Source of the DNA: Watersipora subatra
Taxonomy: Eukaryota; Bryozoa; Gymnolaemata; Cheilostomatida; Watersiporidae
Direction: 5' to 3'
DNA length: 64,000 nucleotides
NCBI RefSeq assembly: GCF_963576615.1
Contig: NW_027045314.1
Location: forward strand, 1-64,000
The notes under the pieces were generated by a model that was not told the origin of the DNA, did not search any database, and saw nothing but the letters and a program-made list of their open reading frames with translations. Shown piece by piece: positions 52,315 through 63,800 of this stretch (positions within the stretch are counted from its first letter, which is position 1; each line of letters begins with the position of its first letter). The translations under genes and the position numbers were made by a program.

Positions 52315-55300
52315 TCAATCCCCATAAAAACTTCCATCAGAGTCATCGTCGTCCTCGTCATCATCAGATACATCTAAGTCCTGGCATAGTGATACAGCTA
52401 GCTGCATATCCTAACAATAGAATAATTCAATGAATGAAATCATAAGTAAATCATAGGTAAATCATCGGTCATGGCATAAATAATACTGGATGTTTTTTAA
52501 ATCTGTCATTTGCTGCTATATGAAATGTTGTTGCTGACTGGCAAACAGTGATTGGCAAAAGCTTGATCACTATTGCGATACTGTTCTTCCCCAATTTAAT
52601 AGTACGTACCTCAACTTCCTCAGAGAAGAAAACAGAGGATTTTTCGACCATGTTTTGAAGAAATATGGCCTCTTCTCCATTGCATGTATCAAGTTGCTGG
52701 ACTGAAAATGAAGAGGACCAAATTAGCCAGAAATCTGAACTCAGAATTCAACTAAATACTTAAAAAAGTATCTTATGTTTCAACGTGATGTTGTAGACAA
52801 TTTGTTATAGAATGGACCTGCTAAAAACAACTGAGACATCACTATTGATACTATATCATGTATATTAAGCATCTACAAACACGGATGAGAAACTCACCTA
52901 TTGTTCTTATCATTGTATGCCTTTCCTGTTCTAGAATAGGGATTTCTTCTACAGTTCTCTGCCACAATTGATAGCTCTCCACTGCCTTAAGAACATCCTG
53001 TGAGAAGGTTATATCTGAAACATCAAAAAGTGACATCAGCATGGCTTGCTAATATAGGATTTTCATGTGTAAAAGTTGAACAAGGAATGTCTAGATTTGT
53101 TGCGGGGAATTGATATTTCATGAAAAAACTTACCTCCACGGACAACTGCCCATGGGAATAACCCTGACTTCAAACAGCTTTGCAGCTTTTCTGTTGTCGT
53201 TTCTGGATGGAGGTTGCTGTATTCTAAAGCCTTTTTCTTATAGCTGCAATGGTTTGCACGCAGACGCGATCTCAACTTCTGTGCAATTTTTCCACTCTCT
53301 GTTAATATAAACAGAAATTACATTCTCGATAACACAATACATAGAAAAATTTTAACTTTGATTTTTTTTCAGAGAGATCACCTGACAAACCTACCTGATT
53401 TCTTAAGAACATCTTCTTGCCGCAGGATATTGACTCTGAGGTCTTCTAAGACAGCTTGTATGTTATCTGGTTCTGAAAGATAATACAATATATCAATCAC
53501 AACATTCTAATCATACATCTATATGTATACTTCTCAAAGTATGTATGTGTGTATTCCGGCTATAGCTACTATTAAAATTGCTATTATTAAAATAGCTACA
53601 GCTGGACAATGCTGACGCAACATCATGGCGTATGTCATTAGAAGCCTAACGCTTATTAGCAAGCTTAATGGAATTTTCCAGTGGCAGTGTGCCAGGCTAA
53701 TAGCAAAGTGGCAGGTAGCCTGTCTTGACAAAATGTTGTTTTTTGTAGGGTTGTCCCCCGTCGAGCGGGCGAGCAACAAAACAGCTTGTCAAAAGACGTA
53801 CTGCACCTGATGCATCAGCTGCACTTATAGGGAGTTGTTCTTGTTCTCTTCCGTCTATGCGGCTTGGTGGCAATGCTATGTCGGTCGCTCCATTGGTAAT
53901 CATAACCGATTTCGCGCAAAAAATTATGTAGAAAGAAATAAGATTACAACGTTTAACCAAAGACTGTTGGTTGTTTACAACTCTGTTGTAAACTTTAGTA
54001 GAATTTAAGAATAAAACAAATTGAAAATAAAATCCATAAGAACAAATAAAACTGACTGATACAAAAATAGAAATTAAACTGACCGAGCGCACAAATAATG
54101 ACATGTTTAGTCGCTGTTGTTGCCTAAGTTCTCAAGTTCTACTAAAGTTTATCGCAGAGACTGGTCGCTAGTTAAGAGTTATAATCTTATTTCTTTCTAC
54201 ATAATTTTTTGCGCGAAATCAGTTATGATTACCAATGGAGCGACCGACATAACATTGCCACCAAGCCGCATAGACGGAAGAGAACAACTCCCTATAAGTG
54301 CAGCTGATGCATCAGGTGCAGTACGTCTTGTGATAAGCTGTTGGGTTGCTCGCCCGCTCGACGGGGGACAACTACGCAAAAACAACAGTTTGTCAAGACA
54401 GGCTAAGTGGCAGGCAACTCTCATCACTCCTCATTGTTTATAAGCTGATTTTTAATACCCGGGCAACGCCGGAGGCACAGCTAGTTGTTACTATAAACTA
54501 CAATGAGCATCTTTCACCATGAAACGTGAAACGTCATCTTTGCATCAGGGCCTCATATTATTCATACTCATATTATTATGAGCATTATCATGAAATACAA
54601 ATCATCCACTGCTAATTGACACAGAAAAACAATCATTTACTCTCTAAGCATGCGGAAATAGTATAAGTAAAAAACTCACTTGGCGGCGGCTTGGCAACAA
54701 GGATTGCTCTGGCCTCAAGTTCAGCTAAAGTTAATCCAATTGAGTGGCAGTGTGCATCCACTTGTGCCTCTAGAATGGGTAGTTGTTTCTTGGCCTAAAA
54801 CGAGACGTACTCGGCACTATAATTCTTCACTTGTTGTATAACTGCAATAAAGCCAATTATTTATTGAGAAAGCTTGGCTTTTTGTCAATAGTTAAAACAA
54901 ATTGAACCTGGGTAACAGTACGATTTCATCCTATGATTGCTGTTTCTACATACTTTGGAAAGAGATGTAAATATCTGTTTGGGCAGATTGACAAACTTTC
55001 GGAGATTCCAAAAAGCTGCCCCTTGCTCCAAGCGTCTCCGTCTACCTTGAAACAAGAGAATAAATTGGGAAGTCATACCATTGACAAGTTGGCACTTAGG
55101 CACAATAGGCGCCAAAGTCACCAATGTGTATTGTCATTAACCAAGTTATAAAACATATCACAGTGGTACAATACATTTAACATTGTCAAATGCAAAGCTA
55201 ATAACTTACCCGATAGGTTTTAACTATCGGGTAAGTTATTAGCTTACCCGACAGTTAAGGCCTAAAAAATACCTCCCTTGACAATATATAAAATAGTGCT

Positions 55301-58300
55301 CACTGAATAAACTCACCATCTGATGTCATGTGTCTTGTTACTTTTCCCAATCGGGACATGTAGCTATTAACAAGTTCTGTAGTCTCCCCAGTACTTAATC
55401 CTGTTCCTACAGTGACTCTTCCACTCCATTTCATCTGAAAAAAGCAAAAAAAGAAAATTTTGGTAATATGAAACTTAAAGTAAAGTAGATGAACGATTAC
55501 TATATTCATTAGACAGATTACTGACAACTCCAACGGTGAGCTTTATTCATTAGACAGATTACTGACAACTCCAACGGTGAGCTTTATTCATTAGACAGAT
55601 ACCTGACAACTCCAACGGTGAGCTTTGGCGTGCATGATACTAAGGAACGGGCGTTGCTGCTGTGGTAGCCTCTCCAGCCGCTCTAGCCAAGGCCAGTATC
55701 TGCACATTGTATCAAGGGCAATGAATTTTGCACCTTGAAATTCTCTCTAAAAACATAATACATTAGCTTTATGGAGGGAGCATCGTAGCAAAAACTATTT
55801 AAGATTTCTGCAATAGAAAGACCATTGTAATAAGTAGACAGACATTCCTGTTGCCAGAAAAGAAGTTGTAGGTTTTAGGGAGGTTTGTGAATTTTTTCTG
55901 TGACAATAAAAAATGTTGACTGGACCGATGATGATGTATTATGGACAACCACCAATACCTGCATAGTGTATGGATACGCGTATATCTCCCCCCTAGTCAT
56001 ATCCAATCCCTTCAACAGAAAACAGTGGCGGCATGTGGCTAGCAAACAACCAGTCACATCCTTCTTGGAGAATGCTTTTCCTTTGGCAGACGCAGCCTTC
56101 CAAACCGTATCACCACATCTATTGGAGACCTGTAATAACGATCTAGGTAATTGAGGTTTATAAAGACAACCACAATTGGCCAGGTTCATTGGCTATAGAC
56201 CAGGACTTCCCAGCAGTTATCTTTTCAAGATATTCCATATAGTTTTTAAAATATTCTAAATTTGCCCATCAAACTTACTAAGATTTTTTTAACTTGGGTG
56301 GATGGCAGCACTATCAATTCAGTGCACTGATTGGTTATTCAATGGTACAGCCACCTTGCTGTATGGGGTTTATTAGGCCTGCAACCAAACAATTCACTTG
56401 ATTCTGCTATACCTATGGGTACCTATTCTGGGTCTTCATAAGGTATGAGATTTCAGAAATGCATTACAACTGAATTGTGATTGGATGGTTTTTAATCAAC
56501 AGGGTTTAAAAACTTGGCTGTGATTAAGACTAATGAGGTTGCTAGATAGTTTTGACGACCTTAAACTCACCGAATTGTGTTTGCTGTTCTCTATACGCGT
56601 GACCTGCTCTTCAACGTCACTAGTGGAAACAAAAAACTCACTTGGCTCCTCAATTCCTGATGAAACTCTAAGATCAATGACAAGAATCAAATTAAAAATG
56701 AATAAACAAAGGCTTCCTCTTTGAATTACTACACAATAGCCCCACTTGAGAAATCTAGTAATAGAATGCGAATAATATAGTTGCACATCAAAACTTTAAA
56801 CACACAACATCATATTAAAAGCGTTGGGTGCGTCCAAACATTTTATATGCTGAATGGAGCTAGTGCTTAGTAATTTGAAGATTGGATGATAGGCAGAACC
56901 CACTGTCCCAAAATGAAATTAACCCATATTAAATTGTTACTATCTGTAAACACAGAGAATGCAAAAATCTGATATATGGTTTTTTCATTAGATATCATAC
57001 CTGCCGGCAGCTCTATAGTGAAATAGTTTTGCATTCCCGTCAATGTGAATCGCATGGGGCTCGTCCAAACATGCAGGGCAACTGAACAAACTACCACCGG
57101 TAGCTTTAGATAAATAGTCTGTCTCTTGAATCCTCCATTCCGACATTGAATAGTTGAAGACATCTTGTTTGAGCATGAAACTCTAAATAACAACACAACA
57201 CCTTTCAAATCTAATGGAAAAGTCAAAGAAATGTCACAAAAGACTCTTTGTCTAGTTTTTCTGCTAATTGGATCCTTGCTTGATGACAAATGCGGCATTG
57301 CGCAAGTTGGCTGACTATATAGCTCGACACTCTACACGTTATATAATGATGATATCACTAACATCCACTGTGAACATAACGATCAGATGTAATACCTCGC
57401 CATCCAAGGATGAGATAAAGCTGACGGAATCCAACAGACTTTTAAGGCTTAGAGATGGTGAGAAGTGCTGCAGGATTGAAGCACTCAGAAGAAAACTGAA
57501 GTTGAAGTAGGCTCTTCCCTCAACGTCAACAGGCCAAAGTCCATACTGGACCAGCTGTTGAGGCTCCCGCCAAGAAGACCACGAACAGGCCTCACAGACC
57601 ATAACGTCTATTTTTTGGCTGACCATCCCTGAAAGATTAGTTCAGTTTTTACAAACACAAAAAACATTAGCCTATTCTAGTACAGCTAACTAGGGTAGCC
57701 TATGTTAGTACAAGTAACCCAGGGTAGCCTATACTAGTACATCTAACCTAGAGTAGCCTATTCTAGTACAGGTAACCTAGGGTAGCCTATACTAATATAG
57801 GTGACCTAGTGTAGCCCATGTTAGTACAGGTAACCTAGAGTAGCCTATGTTAGTACAAGTAACACAGGGTAGCCTATACTAGTACATCTAACCTAGAGTA
57901 GCCTATTCTAGTACAGGTAACCTAGGGTAGCCTATACTAATATAGGTGACCTAGTGTAGCCCATGTTAGTACAGGTAACCTAGAGTAGCCTATGTTAGTA
58001 CAAGTAACACAGGGTAGCCTATACTGGTACATATAACCTAGAGTAGCCTATGTTAGTACAAGTAACCCAGGGTAGCCTATACTAGTACATCTAACCTAGA
58101 GTAGCCTATTCTAGTACAGGTAACCTAGGGTAGCCTATACTAATATAGGTGACCTAGTGTAGCCCATGCTAGTACAGGTAACCTAGAGTAGCGTATGTTA
58201 GTACAAGTAACACAGGGTAGCCTATACTGGTACATATAACCTAGAGTAGCCTATGTTAGTACAGGTAACCTAGGGTAGCCTATAATACTAATACAGCTAA

Positions 58301-60473
58301 CCTAGTGCTCGTAAAGCTAACCTTTGCTAGTATAACTAATCAATTCAGTTGAAAACATACCTTCAAAAGAAATAATTCTAACCATCTCATATCTACCAGG
58401 TGGACAGAACACGGTTCCATTGCAGTCTGGGCAAACCTGATGAATGGCAGACTGACGATCATCTGTAAAATTATATGAAAAATGAAAAACATAATCGCCT
58501 TTTATTATCTTCTGAATTTGTGATATATATATATTCGACATATTCTTGATCATCTCAGATAACGGAATAACACGGGGATGCTCACCAACTCTCATTTTTC
58601 GCACTCTCATTCCATCTGCAAACAATCTCCCAATCTCCTCTCGGTGAAGATCCCAATTCCCTTTCTGGGTCTGGATGTAAGTCTTCTTACGGTGTCTCAA
58701 TGACTTTAGTCTGGTCAAAATAGTTTCATCTACAATAACACATTAGATAGTACAACCAGTGTGTTAGTTAAACATGAATATTAATAAATTATAAGATGTA
58801 TGAGGAAACAAATATTCATTTTACAACCTCTCAGACATGTAAAAGGACCAATCAGATTGCAGCAGACTCATTATAGCGGTAGATTCAAGCTTGTTCAGTC
58901 AAATGACCTTAGGTCTAAGATTTTTGGCAATACAAACAGCCAGCCATGCACAAATGCCACAAAACCTAGCCAGCTTCATTGGCTATAGACCAAAACTGTC
59001 CATACCAAGTCTTTTCTAGAGACCACATGTAGGTTTCAAGATATTCTATTTGAGCAGTAGGCAGCACTTGATTTGATTGACCTTGACCAGTCCTATCATC
59101 GTGTGAGTGCAATGATTCATTGGTACAGCCACCTTGTATAAGTTTTGCTAAATGGGTATAAGGGTATGGTTAATTAAGCCTGCAACCAATCGATTCACTT
59201 GATTCTGATAATCCCCGTGGTAGGTGTGCTGGGTCTTTATTACCTATGCATCCTGTGTTTGTTATGACATCACCTCCACTGCCATCACCAACTTCCATAT
59301 CACAAGCTGACGTATCTATAATATGAAAATCAATATTGGTAATTAAAAAATACAAACAAGAATAGAAAGCACACAACAGCACATTGATTTAATAATAGTA
59401 TTTCCTTTGCTGCGGCTCTCACCTGTAAAAGTGGTTGCTGCTATTCTACTGTTGTCAATTGCATTCTTCAATTTATGGAGACTCTCCTGGGCTTTTTTTT
59501 TGCTCTTACTCTGCCTCTTCTCTTGAAACATACAATGCATGTTAACAACTAGGCAAGAATCATGATACCCATAATTACGCTACACATGGCATATTAATAA
59601 AACTGCATCACTGTCAAACTTTTTGACAGTGTGGTAGTTCATGATAAATGCTCAAAAAATATAAAGCCAGCACTGGGCCTTGCTGAACCAACGTGTAGTG
59701 TCTCATTACTTACTTTCCAATTGATCCTAAACGCCAGTTCAAGGCATGTAGGGTATATTAACCTGTATCACCGAGTATTAACTGAGCTCTGAGTAAAGTG
59801 AATCAAAGTATAGTTGTTGGCATAAAATGAGGGTTATAAAGTGGTAAAAACTATATATACGAGTATTTATGTATCATCAGTCCGATTGTCTAAGGCCAAA
59901 GGTGATATAAATGATATATATGAGTATTTGTGCATATCAGTGAGTATTATTAGTCTGATTGTCTGTGGGCAGAAAATATATTTTAACTTGGTTTTTAATG
60001 CGATTGTAAAAGCTAAATCGCCACACATTTGTTCGGTGTTGGTGGCTTAATATCTTACTTCTAGTATCATGTGTCACAAGTGCAAATTTAATGTATTCAT
60101 TTAATTGTATGTTATAGAGACTCGCTTCAATTTTTCTCAGAAATAGGGTATCCAGACTGCCTCGCCTGTCACTCAGAAAAATAATTTCATTTTCGTCGCG
60201 GCATTTTGTTATACTAGCTCTTTTACGGAGCCAGAAAATCATTCACCAAAGGTTACCAAATACAAGCCCATCCATTATCATAAGTCAAGATTGAATAAAC
60301 CAACTTTAAATACATAAATAATTATATATGATATTGAATATATTAATTTTAGTAAAGAATAACAAAAAAATAATGGTTTATAGTCAAATATAACAAATGG
60401 TAAAGTACAGACCTTTTCTCATTCTGTTTCTCCTGACACGACCAGACTCCACAAGTTCTTTGAGCGTTTCCAT
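52315..60473 (-). CDS. KDZ-family (Kyakuja-Dileera-Zisupton) transposase, 18 exons, 725 aa, apparently intact
   Basis: Exons in gene order: 60473-60413, 59521-59423, 59315-59244, 58729-58586, 58462-58361, 57628-57396, 57182-57001, 56667-56571, 56129-55959, 55746-55603, 55434-55317, 55045-54954, 54794-54680, 53472-53395, 53298-53134, 53014-52898, 52701-52610, 52410-52315. All introns are GT-AG, lengths sum to 2,178, and there is no internal stop. N-terminus is basic (VRRNRMRKEKRQSKSKKKAQ). C136/C139, C145 and C171/C174 form a cysteine cluster like those upstream of KDZ cores. CPAC 272-275 and DGN at D285, VTGCLLATCRH 355-365, LDTMCRYWPW with D399, MHAKAH 425-430 and GLSTGETTE with E452/E455 give a likely DDE triad. 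The C-terminus is helical and charged, ending in an acidic DDDEDDDD tail. It should cut and join the element's ends in the nucleus. Family call rests on remembered motifs; exon edges are by eye. Confidence 0.85.
53717..54405. mobile_element. Foldback element in transposase intron 13
   Basis: Arms 53717-54010 and 54130-54405 are inverted copies with scattered differences, including TGTCTTGACAAA, GCACCTGATGCATCAGCTGC, CTCTTCCGTCTATGCGGCTT and ATTTCGCGCAAAAAATTATG, around a spacer of about 120 bp. Just outside the right arm lies TACCCGGGCAACGCCGG and then CAGCTAGT, which resembles the 3' ends of Helitron-like elements; that link is inference. Open frames on both strands inside the arms are mirror images and not genes. 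Confidence 0.85.
55198..55242. repeat. Perfect 19-bp palindrome in transposase intron 11
   Basis: CTAATAACTTACCCGATAG (55198-55216), a 7-bp spacer, then its exact reverse complement (55224-55242). A third, imperfect half (CTTACCCGACAGTT) follows at once. A perfect pairing this long in an intron could be a protein site or the trace of a tiny foldback element. Confidence 0.92.
55507..55627. repeat. 41-bp tandem triplication covering the end of transposase exon 10
   Basis: Units start at 55507, 55548 and 55589. The unit includes the last 18-23 bases of exon 10 (minus strand AGCTCACCGTTGGAGTTGTC) and the first intron bases. In the exon-proximal unit the boundary reads CAG|GTATCTG, a working donor. 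In the other two it reads CAGTAATCTG, which has no GT. Only one donor is usable. Confidence 0.9.
56168..56560. repeat. Interspersed repeat, copy A (fills most of transposase intron 8)
   Basis: Shares TTCATTGGCTATAGACCA, TTTTCAAGATATTC, ATGGTACAGCCACCTTG, GCCTGCAACCAA and ATTCACTTGATTCTG with the repeat at 58957-59240, in the same orientation. Also matches the left-arm relic at 41571-41830 in inverted orientation. It covers about 390 of the 441 bp of intron 8. No inverted ends or A tail are seen; class unknown. Confidence 0.85.
57668..58315. repeat. 29-bp minisatellite with 145-bp higher-order unit
   Basis: Units such as GTAGCCTATGTTAGTACAAG plus AACCCAG repeat every 29 bp through intron 5 of the transposase gene. 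Sets of five variant units recur at 145 bp (for example GGGTAGCC at 57722 and 57867). Non-coding. Confidence 0.95.
58957..59240. repeat. Interspersed repeat, copy B (transposase intron 3)
   Basis: Same family and orientation as copy A (CTTCATTGGCTATAGACCA, ATTGGTACAGCCACCTTG, CAATCGATTCACTTGATTCT, GCTGGGTCTTTA). It ends a few bases from the exon 3 donor at 59244. The intron's first bases (GTAATAAAGACCC) align with repeat sequence, so the repeat may supply part of that splice site. Confidence 0.85.
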
Positions 60474-60630
60474 GAGTCAAAATCTATAAGACTTAGTAGT
60501 TTACTAGTCTTGCGAAGCGTTGTGTTCAAGTTATTAGTGCTGAAGAATTGTCAAGCAAAATAATAAATATTTATCCCTTCGCAAGCGGTGCTGTCCGAAT
60601 ACAACAGCGCATCTAACAAAAAAATTCTAC
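60411..60630 (-). repeat. Right inverted copy: transposase upstream region and exon 1
   Basis: Inverted partner of 40755-40972. On the minus strand it holds the working ATG (60473-60471), coding exon 1 to the donor at 60412, and about 150 bp upstream including GATAAATATTTATTATT, a possible A+T-rich core promoter element. Because it matches the other end, the transposase promoter and first exon may lie within the element's terminal repeat. Confidence 0.82.
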
Positions 60631-60818
60631 TGCTCGGCATAGATATAGAGATAAAACGCAACTTTCCATTGGGTGCAGAATCGTTAGGGACAATTCGACC
60701 GTATGCGTCGTAGAACGCCCATCGACGAGATCAGGCGACCATGAAGCACGACCGATTTCGTGGATAAGCTACACGCGTCTATCGACCGTTTTGAGCGTAT
60801 GAACTGCGGTATGGACTG
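60631..60818. other. Right terminal region of the giant element
   Basis: The last 188 bp to ACTG are richer in G+C than the interior and carry several TCGAC/GTCGA motifs (for example ATTCGACCGTATGCGTCG and CTATCGACCG). The reverse complement starts CAGTCCATACCGCAG and aligns only loosely with the left start CAGTATATCCCTCAC. No gene is present; the antisense frame that runs into the satellite is chance. Confidence 0.6.
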
Positions 60819-63800
60819 AGGTATTATCAGTCCTCCTATCCAACATTTAAGGAATTTCTGAATGAATGACAATGTATTATCAGTCCTCCTATCCAACATT
60901 TAAGGAATTTCTGAATGAAAGACAAGGTATTATCAGTCCTCCTATCCAACATTTAAGGAATTTCTGAATGAATGACAAGGTATTATCAGTCCTCCTATCC
61001 AACATTTAAGGAATTACTGAATGAATGACAAGGTATTATCAGTCCTCCTATCCAACATTTAAGGAATTTCTGAATGAATGACAAGGTATTATCAGTCCTC
61101 CTATCCAACATTTAAGGAGTTTCTGAATGAATGACAATGTATTATCAGTCCTCCTATCCAACATTTAAGGAATTTCTGAATGAATTGCAAGGTATTATCA
61201 GTCTTCCTATCCAACATTTAAGGAATTTCTGAATGAATGACAAGGTATTATCAGTCCTCCTATCCAACATTTAAGGAATTACTGAATGAATGACAATGTA
61301 TTATCAGTCCTCCTATCCAACATTTAAGGAATTTCTGAATGAATGACAAGGTATTATCAGTCCTCCTATCCAACATTTAAGGAATTACTGAATGAATGAC
61401 AATGTATTATCAGTCCTCCTATCCAACATTTAAGGAATTACTGAATGAATGACAATGTATTATCAGTCCTCCTATCCAACATTTTAGGAATTTCTGAATG
61501 AATGACAAGGTATTATCAGTCCTCCTATCCAACATTTAAGGAATTTCTGAATGAATGACAAGGTATTATCAGTCCTCCTATCCAACATTTAAGGAATTAC
61601 TGAATGAATGACAATGTATTATCAGTCCTCCTATCCAACATTTAAGGAATTTCTGAATGAATGACAAGGTATTATCAGTCCTCCTATCCAACATTTAAGG
61701 AATTTCTGAATGAATGACAAGGTATTATCAGTCCTCCTATCCAACATTTAAGGAATTTCTGAATGAATGACAAGGTATTATCAGTCCTCCTATCCAACAT
61801 TTAAGGAATTACTGAATGAATGACAAGGTATTATCAGTCCTTCTATCCAACATTTAAGGAATTACTGAATGAATGACAAGGTATTATCAGTCCTCCTATC
61901 CAACATTTAAGGAATTTCTGAATGAATGACAAGGTATTATCAGTCCTCCTATCCAACATTTAAGGAATTTCTGAATGAATGAGAAGGTATTATCAGTCCT
62001 CTTATCCAACATTTAAGGAATTTCTGAGTGAATGACAAGGTATTATCAGTCCTCCTATCCAACATTTAAGGAATTTCTGAATGAATGACAAGGTATTATC
62101 AGTCTTCCTATCCAACATTTAAGGAATTTCTGAGTGAATGACAAGGTATTATCAGTCCTCCTATCCAACATTTAAGGATTTTCTGAATGAATGACAAGGT
62201 ATTATCAGTCCTCCTATCCAACATTTAAGGAGTTTCTGAATGAATGACAAGGTATTATCAGTCCTCCTATCCAACATTTAAGGAATTTCTGAATGAATTG
62301 CAAGGTATTATCAGTCCTCCTATCCAACATTTAAGGAATTTCTGAATGAATTGCAAGGTATTATCAGTCCTCCTATCCAACATTTAAGGAATTTCTGAAT
62401 GAAAGACAAGGTATTATCAGTCCTCCTATCCAACATTTAAGGAATTTCTGAATGAATGACAAGGTATTATCAGTCCTCCTATCCAACATTCAAGGAATTT
62501 CTGAATGAATGACAAGGTATTATCAGTCCTCCTATCCAACATTTAAGGAATTTCTGAATGTATGACAAGGTATTATCAGTCCTCCTATCCAACATTTAAG
62601 GAATTTCTGAATGAATGACAAGGTATTATCAGTCCTCCTATCCAACATTAAGGAATTTCTGAATGAATGACAATGTATTATCAGTCCTCCTATCTAACAT
62701 TTAAGGAATTTCTGAATGAATTGCAAGGTATTATCAGTCCTCCTATCCAACATTTAAGGAATTACTGAATGAATGACAATGTATTATCAGTCCTCCTATC
62801 CAACATTTAAGGAATTTCGGAATGAATGACAAGGTATTATCAGTCCTCCTATCCAACATTTAAGGAATTTCTGAATGAATGACAAGGTATTATCAGTCCT
62901 CCTATCCAACATTTAAGGAATTTCTGAATGAATGACAAGGTATTATCAGTCCTCCTATCCAACATTTAAGGAATTTCTGAATGAATGAGAAGGTATTATC
63001 AGTCCTCTTATCCAACATTTAAGGAATTTCTGAGTGAATGACAAGGTATTATCAGTCCTCCTATCCAACATTTAAGGAATTTCTGAATGAATGACAAGGT
63101 ATTATCAGTCTTCCTATCCAACATTTAAGGAATTTCTGAGTGAATGACAAGGTATTATCAGTCCTCCTATCCAACATTTAAGGAATTTCTGAATGAATGA
63201 CAAGGTATTATCAGTCCTCCTATCCAACATTTAAGGAGTTTCTGAATGAATGACAAGGTATTATCAGTCCTCCTATCCAACATTTAAGGAATTTCTGAAT
63301 GAATTGCAAGGTATTATCAGTCCTCCTATCCAACATTTAAGGAATTTCTGAATGAATTGCAAGGTATTATCAGTCCTCCTATCCAACATTTAAGGAATTT
63401 CTGAATGAATGACAAGGTATTATCAGTCCTTCTATCCAACATTTAAGGAATTTCTGAATGAATGACAAGGTATTATCAGTACTCCTATCCAACATTTTAG
63501 GAATTTCTGAATGAATGACAAGGTATTATCAGTCCTCCTATCCAACATTTAAGGAATTTCTGAATGAATGAGAAGGTATTATCAGTCCTCTTATCCAACA
63601 TTTAAGGAATTTCTGAGTGAATGACAAGGTATTATCAGTCCTCCTATCCAACATTTAAGGAATTTCTGAATGAAAGACAAGGTATTATCAGTCCTCCTAT
63701 CCAACATTTAAGGAATTACTGAATGAATGACAATGTATTATCAGTCCTCCTATCCAACATTTAAGGAATTTCTGAATGAATGACAAGGTATTATCAGTAC

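Larger units (their letters stand above)
40555..60818. mobile_element. Giant (20.3-kb) KDZ-type DNA transposon inserted in the satellite
   Basis: A single non-satellite block, bounded by satellite on both sides with a duplicated AGGTATT and with CAGT...ACTG ends. It contains a convergent pair of spliced genes: an apparently intact KDZ-family transposase (minus) and a zinc-knuckle/chromodomain protein (plus). Inverted homologous segments (40755-40972 against 60411-60630) lie near the ends; the outermost 200 bp are only weakly alike apart from CAGT and clusters of CGAC-containing motifs. The block has taken in further transposons and tandem arrays. That it moved as one unit is an inference from the duplication, inverted ends and transposase gene. 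KDZ elements are known in fungi and animals, but I cannot say whether this version has been described. Confidence 0.8.

Noticed and set aside
53534-54443. Open frames on both strands (up to 135 codons)
   Set aside because: They lie in the arms of the foldback element and are mirror images of each other; the region is an intron.
60684-60899. 71-codon minus-strand frame at the right edge of the giant element
   Set aside because: Begins in satellite and crosses the insertion boundary, so it is created by the insertion.
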